Source: Ryuthela nishihirai (Eukaryota > Arthropoda > Arachnida > Araneae > Heptathelidae). Taken from it: a stretch of 64,000 nucleotides of DNA. How positions within the stretch are numbered: position 1 is the first letter of the stretch; every line of letters starts with the position of its first letter. Below, piece by piece: positions 32,717-42,786 of the stretch. The stretch lies in contig JAWZYU010000057.1 of the NCBI GenBank assembly GCA_038380435.1, forward strand, positions 124,001 through 188,000, given 5' to 3'. The notes under the pieces are model-generated. The model was not told the origin of the DNA and ran no database searches. It worked only from the letters and a program-made list of their open reading frames with translations. The position numbers and the translations under genes are program-made.

Positions 32717-33980
32717 TACTTTTAATTTTGTATTTCTTTGGAGGGCCCCTAAATGCTTATTTATGTTTCAATATAAAGTAATATATGGGGGTTATTATTT
32801 TGAAGTTATAGTGGGGGGGATCTAGTGGTATGCCAGAAATTTTTGAAAATAAGGGAATTATAACATTTTAATGCAAATGAGTCCATTCCGTGGGTACCTC
32901 CTATCTTGCTACTAGGCATCTAGGAGCCCGCAGGTGCCATGATGGCAACCCTAAAATAATGAAAATGACAAAAGGTGAAATCAAATGTTTACTTCATCTA
33001 TTTTCAATCAACTCCATAGAGGGCACTAATTGACTAACTATATAAAGGAACTAAATATACAGACAAATCAAGAGCTTTTTTTAATAGAATTATTCGTTCT
33101 CCAAATCTATCCACCTTTTGAAAATTTTTAATCACAAGTAAAACATAAATAAGAATTTAAAGTTCTGAAATTTTAATTGAAAATTCATCTTTAAAACATC
33201 CATCAAAGCGTTGAATTTATATATGACTAATATTGCTAGAACGTGGCCATTCCTGACAACAATTATCAAAAACTGCACTGCTGCGATTAGAACAGCGCCA
33301 GTGCATTGATTGCAGTGCAAATTAAGAAAGTATGTTTCTTGAAATGAGGTAATATAGAAATTCTTTCCTTTGGACTTTTCTACATAATAAGCCAAAAGGC
33401 GTTTATTTTTTTAATTATAATTTTTCCATAATTTGATAAAACGAACTGTTGATGTTTATTTAGTTACAGATACTGTCAGGAAAATGAAAACATTCCCAAG
33501 TCAATGGAGACTCAAATTCGATGATCCGTAATTTCTACAGTAAGCTTTTTTTTTTATAGGAAAATATCAGTAGAGAAATTTAAATTTCATTATTCCGATA
33601 TTTTTTTATTTATAGCTTAAAACTTTACCCTTTACTAAAGGTCTGTTAAATAAACATTTTTAAATTTTGAGAATTGTATATCTGAATTACATTGATCATT
33701 TGTTAAGACCATTTGTAATCAATGGGAGGTGGGGGGGGGGAATGGAACGATTTAAATTTGTGAATATTTAAGGTAAATTGCATGTACCTTTTTAAACTGC
33801 TTGAATTCTTACCCGAAACAGAAAGTTAGGGAGAGGGGAGGGACTGGAGTTCAGAGGAGCAACTTGAATTTTCCAATTATTTGGTTATATAAATTAACTA
33901 GACGGATAACGTATCATCAGTGGCGAATATAGGATACCCGTTTTCGGGGAAAAATAAAGTTTTTTTTTTTACTTTCCATC
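32717..33980. other. No recognisable gene
   Basis: AT-rich DNA with a few G runs (32,812 and 33,730). The minus-strand ORF of 87 codons at 33,132-33,395 resembles nothing known to me. Confidence 0.35.
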
Positions 33981-33984
33981 TTTA

Positions 33985-34350
33985 ATCATGTGTTCTCAAA
34001 GGCTCAGATCATCAGATGTAAACTTGCTCCCTGATAGGGTGGAAATCAAAACTGCCTCCAGATATGAAATTATTTAAATACAAAACTTTTCTGAGGCCAG
34101 TCGTGACATATGCTTCATTAGTGTAGGGTAACACTATCAATACCAATGTCAGGAGGCTTCAGAGCTTCCAAAATAAAATTAGTGCTCCATGGTTTGTGAA
34201 AATCAAGACCATTCACACTGATTTTCGCAAAGACCACATTTACACTTATATTCGGAAGCTCGTGCAGAACTTTCTTTGAGGCAGTGGGATATCGTCCTTT
34301 CGATATAATCAGATCCTTGATCAGTTATGATTTCTTGGTTTTAAACCAAT
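33985..34350 (+). pseudogene. Jockey-like LINE fragment, C-terminal end of ORF2
   Basis: The plus strand translates to LFKYKTFLRPVVTYASLV, then GNTINTNVRRLQSFQNKISA and PWFVKIKTIHTDF. This is the conserved tail of Jockey/I-clade reverse-transcriptase proteins (YK..LRP..TYA...WG......L...QN..LR...APW). A stop replaces the Trp codon after SLV. Upstream, the RT core is absent; downstream, the frame ends within 100 bases. It is a dead 5'-truncated copy, as expected from incomplete reverse transcription. Confidence 0.65.
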
Positions 34351-34499
34351 TCAAGTGTCCAAAGAATATGGTGTTTGACACCAGCTTGTTTACATATTAG
34401 TTGTGCTATTTTAGCATATTTGTTTTGCTCTTTTGCCACCGTCGGGGTTTATTTGCTTTTACTTTTGTTATTGCCAATCAGGCACTATATTATACTTCG

Positions 34500-35683
34500 A
34501 GATACACCGAAGAGCCAAAACTTTAAAGCAGCTTTTACCCGGCGAGGCATGGATGATACAAAATTTTTAAAGTGTCTTGTGTATCTGGTACTAACAGGTT
34601 ACCAGCAGATCCTTACACTCTTGTAATATACTGATTCAGCCGCTGCAGGTCGTATATGCTGTTTCAATACAAACCACAGACTCTCGATTGGATTGATGTC
34701 TGGGGAATTTGGAGTTCAGGGCAATACCTGAAAGTCTTCCTCATGTTCTGCGAACCATTCTCGAAAAATCCGGGCAATGTGGCATGGCGTATTATCCTGC
34801 TGAAAGAAGGCACTACTATAGAGATATATGTTGCCACGAAAGAATGTATCTGGTGTGCAATGATGTTTAGGTAGGTAGTAGACGTCATAGTTTCCTGCAC
34901 ATGAATGACTGTACCCAGGGTTTCCCAATATAACATTGTCCAAAGCATTACACTTCCTACACTGGTTTATTTTCGTGCCACGTTGCATTCCGGTTTCAAC
35001 ACTTTCCCAGGTAAATAACGCACGCGTACACGGCTGTCCACATGGTGCAACAGGAAACGAGATTCATCAGCCCACATGACTTTCTTCCAATCATTGAAGG
35101 TCCAGTTTTGATGCTGGTCTTACCATTGTAAACGCTTCCGTTGGTGAACTGAGGTTAGCATGGGCACTCGGCGCTTCTTGCAGCCATGCAGCTCCATTTT
35201 CAGCAGGGTTCAATGTAATGTGTGTTGTGACACATTACTCCCGTCAGCAGCATTAAAATTACGGGTGAGTTGCGCTACAGTATCCCTTCTGTTGGCTTAT
35301 ATCATACAGGATCGCATTCGCTCACCTCTAGCATCGATTAGTCATTGTCATTCCGCACCTTGCTGGGCAGTTCGTGATATTTCTCTCCACGGAACACTTT
35401 TTGAAGGTTCTAACCACGGATGACTGTGAGCACTCCACAAACCTTGCTGTCTCGGAAACATTCTGACTCATTGCCTGGCCATTAGAATATGGCCTTGGTC
35501 AAACTTACTTAGGTCGCTGCCTCTCCCATCTGTGGAATAAGAATAACATTGACTAACAGAGCTCAGTATCAGGTGTTATTTATACCGTTTCATGATCTTC
35601 GCACCACCGTCGTTTACCTGCAGTTGTTTCGATTTGGATAAAGTGGTGCTGGTCATAATGTTTTGGCTATTCAATGTATAAGC
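34500..35683 (-). pseudogene. Tc1-like transposon, decayed transposase (third lineage)
   Basis: The inverted ends share ACCGAAGAGCCAAAAC (left, 34,506) and GGTCATAATGTTTTGGCTATT (right, about 35,651), a terminal motif typical of some Tc1 elements. The minus strand encodes WETLGTVIHVQETMTSTTYL, FFQQDNTPCHIARIFREWF and EHEEDFQVLP, the block around the second catalytic Asp. It is split over two frames by a shift near 34,800, with further degraded sequence towards 35,500. Dead copy. Confidence 0.75.
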
Positions 35684-36305
35684 CCTAGCCTTGGAGCCCA
35701 TAAAATTAATTGAATATATCAGCTATCAGATGCTATGATGTATGCTTATTCATTCTGCAAATACATCATAGGTGCTTCTAAGTTCTGATGCGAACTATCG
35801 GTGGTAACTATCGATGTATCGATAGTTTACATCGAGAGCAATCGATAATGAAAAAAAAAAATACTATCGGCACCCATCTGCAGGAAAATCGGCAGGACCA
35901 TCGTAGTACCTATCGGCAGGAAAACTGCTGCTTTGTTCATCGCAGGCAGGAATGCGAGGAATCTTGTTGAAGAATGAAGCTTTTTAAAATGAAAAATCCG
36001 TTGAATATTTTTTTAATTAGATGGTAAAGAAATAAACGAAATATGCACGAGCATATTAATTATTCAGGTACGGTAAGAGTTTTCTTGTTTTAAAATCACT
36101 GTACCTAGCATATCATTTATGTGGTAAGACTAGGGTGTCAATATGTCCCGGATTTTAAAGAACTGGTCCGGTATCACGAAAACATTTTCGGGCCTTCAAA
36201 TGTCCCAGTTTTCTGTGACGACATATTGTTGGCTATCGATTTACGTGGATTAAATTAACATATTTTTGAAATAATATGGTCACTCTATTTACGTCTTTTT
36301 TTTTC
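35684..36305. other. Spacer with a cluster of ATCGAT / CTATCGG motifs
   Basis: Between 35,789 and 35,935 the motifs CTATCG and ATCGAT occur about ten times, including the palindrome TATCGATGTATCGATA at about 35,809. No gene was seen. Confidence 0.4.
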
Positions 36306-36309
36306 ATAT

Positions 36310-36628
36310 GCGGGGATTGGGTTGTTTTACCTCCGAACCGCACTTTTCTTTTGCACACAATATTCTAAAAGGCCAGGTAACATGGACCACGAGAGCTGAG
36401 AGAAGATTCGGGGAGGACTTCCCCTGGAACAGCTGTTGGGAGAGAAGTGGTAGTCTCCCGTCAAGGCCATCCAGCATGTTCTTTAACGTGCCCAGATGTC
36501 ACTGCTTAACGTTCCATCCGACAGACAGCGGTCTTTCCAAGCCTATCGGTATCCCCTACTTACCGAGAGCAGGGCAGGGAGTTTTGCAGATATAAATAGC
36601 AATGCTCGGACTCGAACCTGGGAATTGC
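36310..36628 (-). mobile_element. SINE family B, truncated diverged copy
   Basis: The family body is recognisable from GGTTGTTTTACCTCCGAACC to GGACTCGAACCTGGGAATTG. The tRNA-like A-box half on the minus strand is missing, so it is 5'-truncated. Confidence 0.75.
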
Positions 36629-36811
36629 TTTAGTTGGGTTGGTACTAATGAAATAATGTAATTCGCATATTTCAAATGCAGAGAAAATTTTTAATTTATA
36701 TCGTTAGAGAGCACTAAAACAGCGAAACGTTTAATGCATCTTGGAAGTGATCTATTTATTGTAGAAATCTGAAATTTCGGTATTAAAATGTCAAGAGATT
36801 TTACTCATACA

Positions 36812-36965
36812 GTGGACTGATATCACGTACAACTGACAGCGGCCTTTACAAGCTCATCAGTGTCTCTTACTGACCGAGGACAGAGTTTGGAGTTTCGCAG
36901 AGAACAGATGGGACTCGAACATGGAAACTGTAGATTACGAAACTCTACGCTACCGATATGCGTCC
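36812..36965 (-). mobile_element. SINE family B, 5'-end fragment
   Basis: Only the head half is present: GACAGCGGCCTTTACAAGCT, TACTGACCGAGGACAG, GGGACTCGAACATGG (B box complement) and CGCTACCGATATGCG. It lies 190 bases from another fragment in the same orientation, but the two overlap in content, so they are separate insertions. Confidence 0.65.
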
Positions 36966-36969
36966 ACTT

Positions 36970-38750
36970 TTCCTGTCGAATAACGTGCTTTTCCCTGAGC
37001 ATCATACAGTCAATGCATGCTGGCGACGTAGTTGAATGTTGTCGATGAGGTACGAAGTTTACCGGAAACGCCAAGCGTAAAGGTTTCGAATTAACCGTGC
37101 CACGAAAAAAGTCACACTCTCACAACAACAAAAAAATCACACCTCTGTGAGATATCGGCTTGCTGTCAACCTATGCAATGAATCTAAGAAGCAATCATTG
37201 CTTCTCCCGCCTACTGAAAGTATTAGTCATGCATAGACAGGTTTACAATATTTTCATACAAATCAATAGATATTTAGAATAACCTTGAAAATAAAGGTTG
37301 CACGTGTGTTTCAAGCAGTACAAAAATGTGAGCAAACAAATTATTTATTTAAATTTTTTTACAGTGCAGAAAAAGTTTATTCATTTTTGTTTCAAAAATA
37401 GTGTTTTTCGCTAAAAATTAATTTTTTTCAGAAGTGTTTTAAAGTTTTTAATTTTTTTATAAAATTCCAAACATGTTAAGTCAACATTCACTTTGCAAAA
37501 AAAAAACACAAAGTTTGAAAAGTACTTACTGGTATGAGACTCCGGATCTGTAACCAAATGTTTTTAACTGTTGAGACCAGTCGTTCAGTAGTAGCTGATA
37601 TCCGAGATAAACGAATGACATATTCATTAACATGAAAAATTACTAACACTAACAACAGGGCAAAACAAAATATAATTTTAACAAGAACGATTAAACTTTG
37701 TACCTTTTTTGATTCACATGTGGTCCCTTTCCAATTCTAGCCATACCCATCTGTTTCCCAAACTGTCTGCAAATACTGCGAATATTCTCATTGTAATAAT
37801 ATGAAACACAATAAGGTTGCGAGATTTCTGTCCCTGGGTAAGAAAATCGTAGAGAGAAGGGAAAGAAAAGCCGGAGACAGGCTTACGAACCATCGGGCGG
37901 GACAACAGCTAAAAATTGGGACTTATGGTAAGCCTACGAATACCTTAGTCACATATTCAGAGCAATCTCAAATGTTCAAAAACTGTAAATTAGAAAATGA
38001 GAAAGCTATTCACAGACGCGTTCATAGGTTTGAGGAAAACTCTGTAACTGAAATTGAGTTAAAACATATCAATACATTTGCAGTTTGTGAGGGTATAGAA
38101 ATTGGAAATGTGTACCTCTTATTTTTAATCCGCAACGAAGAAAGAATATACATGAAGTTAAACACTAATCAGGAAGCAACTAAAATATCAGTTATTGTGT
38201 GCAATATTTGTATTCTGAGCCACCTGCGCAGCTAGCGTTGTTTAAACATAAACACCTTAAGTTCAGCATCCGTCACCCGTAAAAGAACTTAGGTAGAAAC
38301 CCGATAATATTTTTTTGATTCAGCACCCCACTAAAACGTTTTGGGTTCAGCAACCTCCTACAAATAATCCTTTATGGGTCCATGCCACATATTATGATTA
38401 TTGCTGATTGTACAACTGCCTTTGTTAATTTTTTCTGTGTGTTTACACTTCCAAGGAGAAATGATCGTAATTCAGTAACCTTAATAGAAATCAGAACTAA
38501 ACTGTACTAGTTTCAGCTTTCTAATATCTGAATATTTACTAAAATATTCTGGATTTTATTAAGTGAAATCTGGATACCCTAGGTATAACTGAATATTTGT
38601 TACTCATGTTATAATAGATTAAGATATACAGTATATTTCAGTGGAACCATTATTATGTGATTAGAAATTGCATTTTCGTAAAACCCTTTCTTTCCATTTG
38701 CGCCATCTTCAACAAATGCGTAACATACTGTTATAAAATAATAAATACCC
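36970..38750. other. No recognised gene; one orphan ORF
   Basis: A 144-codon plus-strand ORF at 37,801-38,235 is the longest frame here. It is Lys/Arg-rich near its start and has no domain I recognise; no promoter or splice context supports it. The rest is AT-rich non-coding DNA. GGAAACGCCAAGCG near 37,061 and CCAAACTGTCTGCA near 37,758 are isolated GC patches. Confidence 0.3.
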
Positions 38751-38753
38751 CCT

Positions 38754-38935
38754 TCAAGCAGCTGCTGGCCACAGAGGTCTGACAGGAGCCTGTCAGTTTG
38801 TACCCCATAGTAGAAGGTCTGAGAGGATGGCAGGGCCTCAGCAGAAACAACACATACATCCAGGCCTTTACCCGGTGCTCGAATCCAGGTCTCTTAGATC
38901 AGAAGCCAAGCGTGCTAACCACTCAGCAGACTGTT
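38754..38935 (-). mobile_element. SINE family A, near full length
   Basis: Plus strand: AAGCAGCTGCTGGCC, GACAGGAGCCTGTCAG, GTAGAAGGTCTGAGAGGATG, GGTGCTCGAATCCAGG (B-box complement) and CGTGCTAACCACTCAGCAGA (A-box complement). All family parts are present in inverted order. Confidence 0.8.
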
Positions 38936-39548
38936 ACAGGTGCATATTCCTGGGGAGGGTGCTAAAGCATTTCCCCAAAAAAGATAAAGAAAATCCAAAT
39001 AAGCTTTGAATGCTCAAAATTGAAAAATTATAAAATTATTTTAGGCACAGTTCATTTAATTTGTGAAAAACTACGTTATTTGAAAGTGAGTATGAAATAT
39101 AACAAAGAGGTTTCAGCTTGTCAGCAGGGGCGGCGTTGTTCCACGAGTTGTGCTTTTCAGGGGCGGCGAATTTCATACAAATTGACGACAATAGCTGCAG
39201 TAAGGTTAAACAGAGTAAGTAAGACTTACTTTAATATAGAAAATTTTCAGTCTTTTGAAAATCACATTAAATTTGATTAAAATAAACCTTCACATCTAAG
39301 ATCAGATCTGGAAAAAGATGGGGAGGGGAGTCCAAGCAAGAGAGTTGATTCCCATTGCCATATAACGATTTCCCATCCCCATTTTTTTAGAGGATTTCAA
39401 AATCTTTCTCGAAATATGTGTGAAATATGCACGAATTTTATAATATTTATCTTCCATCAGACTAACTACATTTTAAAAGGGTAGGAATTCCCCCCTAGAT
39501 TCGAACCTGATTGATCATAATGTCAGTTGTTTTCTCCAAACCCCTCAA
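38936..39548. other. No recognisable gene
   Basis: AT-rich DNA with a tandem-like GGGGCGGCG pair at 39,127 and 39,160, spaced about 33 bases apart. Confidence 0.3.
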
Positions 39549-39943
39549 TTCAATGGGTTGTGTTGGTTTACATTTGAGCGGCATTTTTTGCACACCATGG
39601 GCTAAATGGCCAGGTCACAAGGACCATGAAGGCTCAGAGAAGGTTGAAAGAAGAGACCCACTGGAACAGCTGTTGGGAGACAGATGGTAGCCTCCCTTCA
39701 AAGACATTCAGCGCGTTCTTTAACGAGCACAGGTTATGGCTCTCCCGCATATGGGGCACGGCTTAACGTCCCATCCGACGGACGGCGGACTTTCCAAGCC
39801 CATCAGTGTCTCTTGCTAACCGTGGCAGGGTGGGGAGTTTTGCAGAGTTCCACGCTGACCGAGTTGGGACTCGAACCTGGGAATTGCAGATTACGAGCCT
39901 GGCGCGCCACCGACTGAACCACCCTCGCCCCTTTCAGTTCAAT
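39549..39943 (-). mobile_element. SINE family B, near full length
   Basis: Body from GGTTTACATTTGAGCGGCAT to GGGACTCGAACCTGGGAATT and GCGCGCCACCGACTGAACCA, then CCCTCGCCCC. A short target duplication TTCAAT (39,549 and 39,938) is likely. Confidence 0.8.
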
Positions 39944-40054
39944 AATTTACAATCACAAGGCAGGATATAATTCGACTTGGAATATCAAACAGATAAGCAT
40001 TATACATGGAACTGATATCCATAAGCAATGAATGAAACTGCTTTTATATATATA

Positions 40055-40983
40055 TGTCATGCCCACGTGATTTCATAACGTGGACATGACTGTCCGAAAA
40101 ACGGACTAGTAACGAACATTCTACAAATCCGTTGATTCCCCTCCGGCACCAGAACTGAGCTTACGTGCTCCCGTGCAGTAAACAGGAAGACAACGGGTGG
40201 ATGCTTGCCCGCACCTCGATCAGCTCCGCCCATCAGCGTCCTCCACGCCAGGTCAACAAGGTGACCTCCGCGAGGAATTCGCGGAAAAGGACGGGAAAAC
40301 ATTTTTTCGTGGAACTGACGCTGGCTCTCTGGGTCCGAGCCGTGCAGTGGCCAGAGAGGAGAGTGTGCTTTTTCTTCTGTCGTTCGAGGTGTGCGGAGGT
40401 CCGCAACCAGTCTCCCCAGCGAGCTGAGCTTCCGAGTCCGGGACAATGGGAAGTGCAGCCGATTGTTTCAACTCACCTACAGCCAGCAATGCTTACTTCT
40501 AGCGACATCTTCTGCCAAGGTAAGGAGGGACCTAAATCAAATCTGAGGACATGTTTTCCACTTAAAAGTGTTTCCGGGACTTAGTATCTTCACGTCCCCA
40601 CATAGGGACCTTGCTAACAGTTATAAACCGCTCAGAGTACGAGCAGATAGCTCGCTCAGCACGCCTCAATTGTTTAATGAAATGAAATGTTTACTTACCA
40701 ATAGTAGTTATTAATGTCAGGACAAAGAAATATTAGGTTGTTAAATGATAGAATAAGCTTGAAGTGTGTAAATAAATATTATGTTGTTAAATGATACAAT
40801 AAGCTCAGTGCTATTCATTTTAATTGTAAGTTCAGTGCTGTTTATTTTAATTGCCTATCCATGAGATTGTTGATTCAGGCTTTTGCCTTGGTTAGAGAAA
40901 AGAATATACGATCACGCCGGAAAAGTTGTACCACCCAGAAATATCAGAGCGGGGTCACGACAAATTGGAACGTGACCACGACA
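40055..40983 (+). repeat. 5' LTR of the Gypsy element (929 bp)
   Basis: Begins TGTCATGCCCACGTGATT and ends CCACGACA. A TATA box TTATAAA at 40,621 precedes CTCAGAGTACGAGCAGATAG, a plausible promoter and start region. It contains a partial internal duplication around 40,720-40,800 (TTGTTAAATGAT twice) that the 3' LTR lacks. Two ORFs of 129 and 139 codons on opposite strands in the GC-rich part are treated as chance. Confidence 0.9.
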
Positions 40984-40986
40984 AAT

Positions 40987-41004
40987 TGGTTCCCGTGACC
41001 AGGG
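40987..41004 (+). other. Candidate primer-binding site
   Basis: TGGTTCCCGTGACCAGGG begins three bases after the LTR, the expected place and TGG start of a tRNA primer site. I could not match it to a specific tRNA with confidence. Confidence 0.5.
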
Positions 41005-41646
41005 TATTCGAACCTAAGGGTTATTGCGGCCAGAAATCGATAAAGTTGATGTTCCGTGAAAAGCATATATAGATATTACATAATTACTGTGTTGAAGCGA
41101 GGCAACGGCAAAAGAATGTTAGGAAACCATTAGAAGTTAAGATTATTGTGATTATATAAATGTTAAGGCGTATGTTATCCTGTGAATATTTTTAGCGAGG
41201 ACTGTGATACATGTATTTTTAGTGAGGAGTTTCAGGAACGTCTGTCAAAATAAAATGTTATTATAAACTATAATGGAAAATTAGGAAATGTATATTTGTG
41301 CACTGCATATTTCAGTAACTTCAAAAATAGATAGGCCCAGGAGTAGTTTGTACGAGGAAAAGTAGCGAATCGACTAGGGAACCACTACATTCAGCAATCT
41401 TTTAGTCAGGAGTGATTATTTTCTTTCATGTCTAGTGTATTTCTGTGACACACCTCCCTGCACTTTTGGAGGATTACCTAAATACGTACACCAGAACAAC
41501 ACTCAGCACTCCGGGGAAAGGCGGGACAAATGAATAGAGACATTAACCAATATAATCTGGATCCCACGTGTAGGCTAAATTTTAAACGCTTCGTACTTCG
41601 TAACTGAAATTTTGTGTATTACATTACCTAACTTCCATTGCCCAAA

Positions 41647-42786
41647 ATGGCAACTCAACCAGTAGAACCCCCACCCATTACCTCGGGAAACGAAAGTAGG
41701 AACAGTAATGTCCCTGTGCTAGCAGGATTTGTCAATCTGGTTAGGTCCTACAAAGGTGAGAAGTCCCCCTCAGCGGCGTCGTTCTTTACCCATTTGGAAG
41801 GAATTGGTCGGTCAGCGAGATGGAGCAAACCAGATATGATGATGATCGCGAAATCGAAATTTGAGGGTTTAGCTGCGGACTTTCTAAACGAATCGCCCGA
41901 GCTCGATTTAGAAACAGATTATGATAAATTCAAGAAAATAGTCACAGAGAGATTCGACATTGAAGACCCTTTGGCTGTAAAAATCCAGAAATTCTCTGCC
42001 TGTAGACAAACGGTGGGCGAAAGCGTAAGAGAATATTCTGACAGAGTGAGGACCTTAACGTATAATTTATTTAAGGATAATAATGACCCCGCAAACGGCT
42101 ACCCCGGGTTCCATGACCAATTCAAGCTGTCACAGTTTGTCGCAGGCTTGTTGCCGAAGCTGAAACGATTCGTACTTTCGCATAACCCTGGGAGTTTTGA
42201 AGAAGCCGTTACCCGAGCGACATTAGAAGAAAGCAATGAAAAACTCGTGTCAGATAGATCAGCTAACATTTGTTCCGTAGAAACCGAATTAAAATCTAAC
42301 ATCAAACCAGACGAATCAGGACATATGCAGGAGATTTATAAATTACTGAGAAACAGATCCGACGATAATGAAACAATACTCCATAGCATAAGTACGGGAC
42401 TGAAGGAATTATCAGATAGAGTGAGGGTGGTGGAAAAGTCAATTAAGGACGAAAGTGAAAGGGGAAGGCCCAGAGATCCGCCCCCCATGCAACAGAATGT
42501 CCGTGGAAACCCCATAACGTGTTATGCCTGCGGAAGTATAGGACACTTTGCCAGGGAATGCAGAAACACTCCAGTCCCTTACGGGAGATCTAGCATCCCA
42601 ATGGACAACGCGAATGGCAGGAGTCCGAGATACCCCTCTCGACAGTGGGAATACAGGTGGAACCAAAATTCCAGCGGCCCAAGAGCTCAAGGCTTCGATA
42701 ACCCCTATAGACAAAATCAGGCTTTCCAGAATCAAAATTATAGCAGGAGAAACCAAGATAATCCCCAGACCCGTCATTTAAACTAA
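41647..42786 (+). CDS. gag: Gag polyprotein of the Gypsy element
   Basis: 379 codons from the first ATG (41,647); the frame is open slightly upstream but without an ATG. Gag forms the particle that packages element RNA. Residues about 30-220 have the features of a Gypsy capsid: a Phe/Trp-rich start, WSKPDMMMIAKSKFEGLA, FKKIVTERFDI, SVREYSDRVRTL and the FVAGLLPKLKRFVLSHNP segment. A charged helical region follows (250-280), then one CCHC zinc knuckle (CYACGSIGHFARECRN, residues 292-307) for RNA binding. The C-terminus is rich in Asn, Arg and Gln. It ends TTA AAC TAA, so the stop directly follows a -1 slippage heptamer into pol. No break was seen. Confidence 0.9.
   Translation: MATQPVEPPPITSGNESRNSNVPVLAGFVNLVRSYKGEKSPSAASFFTHLEGIGRSARWSKPDMMMIAKSKFEGLAADFLNESPELDLETDYDKFKKIVTERFDIEDPLAVKIQKFSACRQTVGESVREYSDRVRTLTYNLFKDNNDPANGYPGFHDQFKLSQFVAGLLPKLKRFVLSHNPGSFEEAVTRATLEESNEKLVSDRSANICSVETELKSNIKPDESGHMQEIYKLLRNRSDDNETILHSISTGLKELSDRVRVVEKSIKDESERGRPRDPPPMQQNVRGNPITCYACGSIGHFARECRNTPVPYGRSSIPMDNANGRSPRYPSRQWEYRWNQNSSGPRAQGFDNPYRQNQAFQNQNYSRRNQDNPQTRHLN

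Noticed and set aside
37801..38235. 144-codon ORF as a host gene
   Set aside because: No recognisable domain, no promoter or splice context, and composition like the surrounding DNA. Kept only as an orphan ORF.
40057..40584. Overlapping ORFs of 129 and 139 codons on opposite strands in the Gypsy LTRs
   Set aside because: GC-rich DNA with few stops in any frame. Being in both LTR copies is not independent evidence, and no protein family resemblance was seen.
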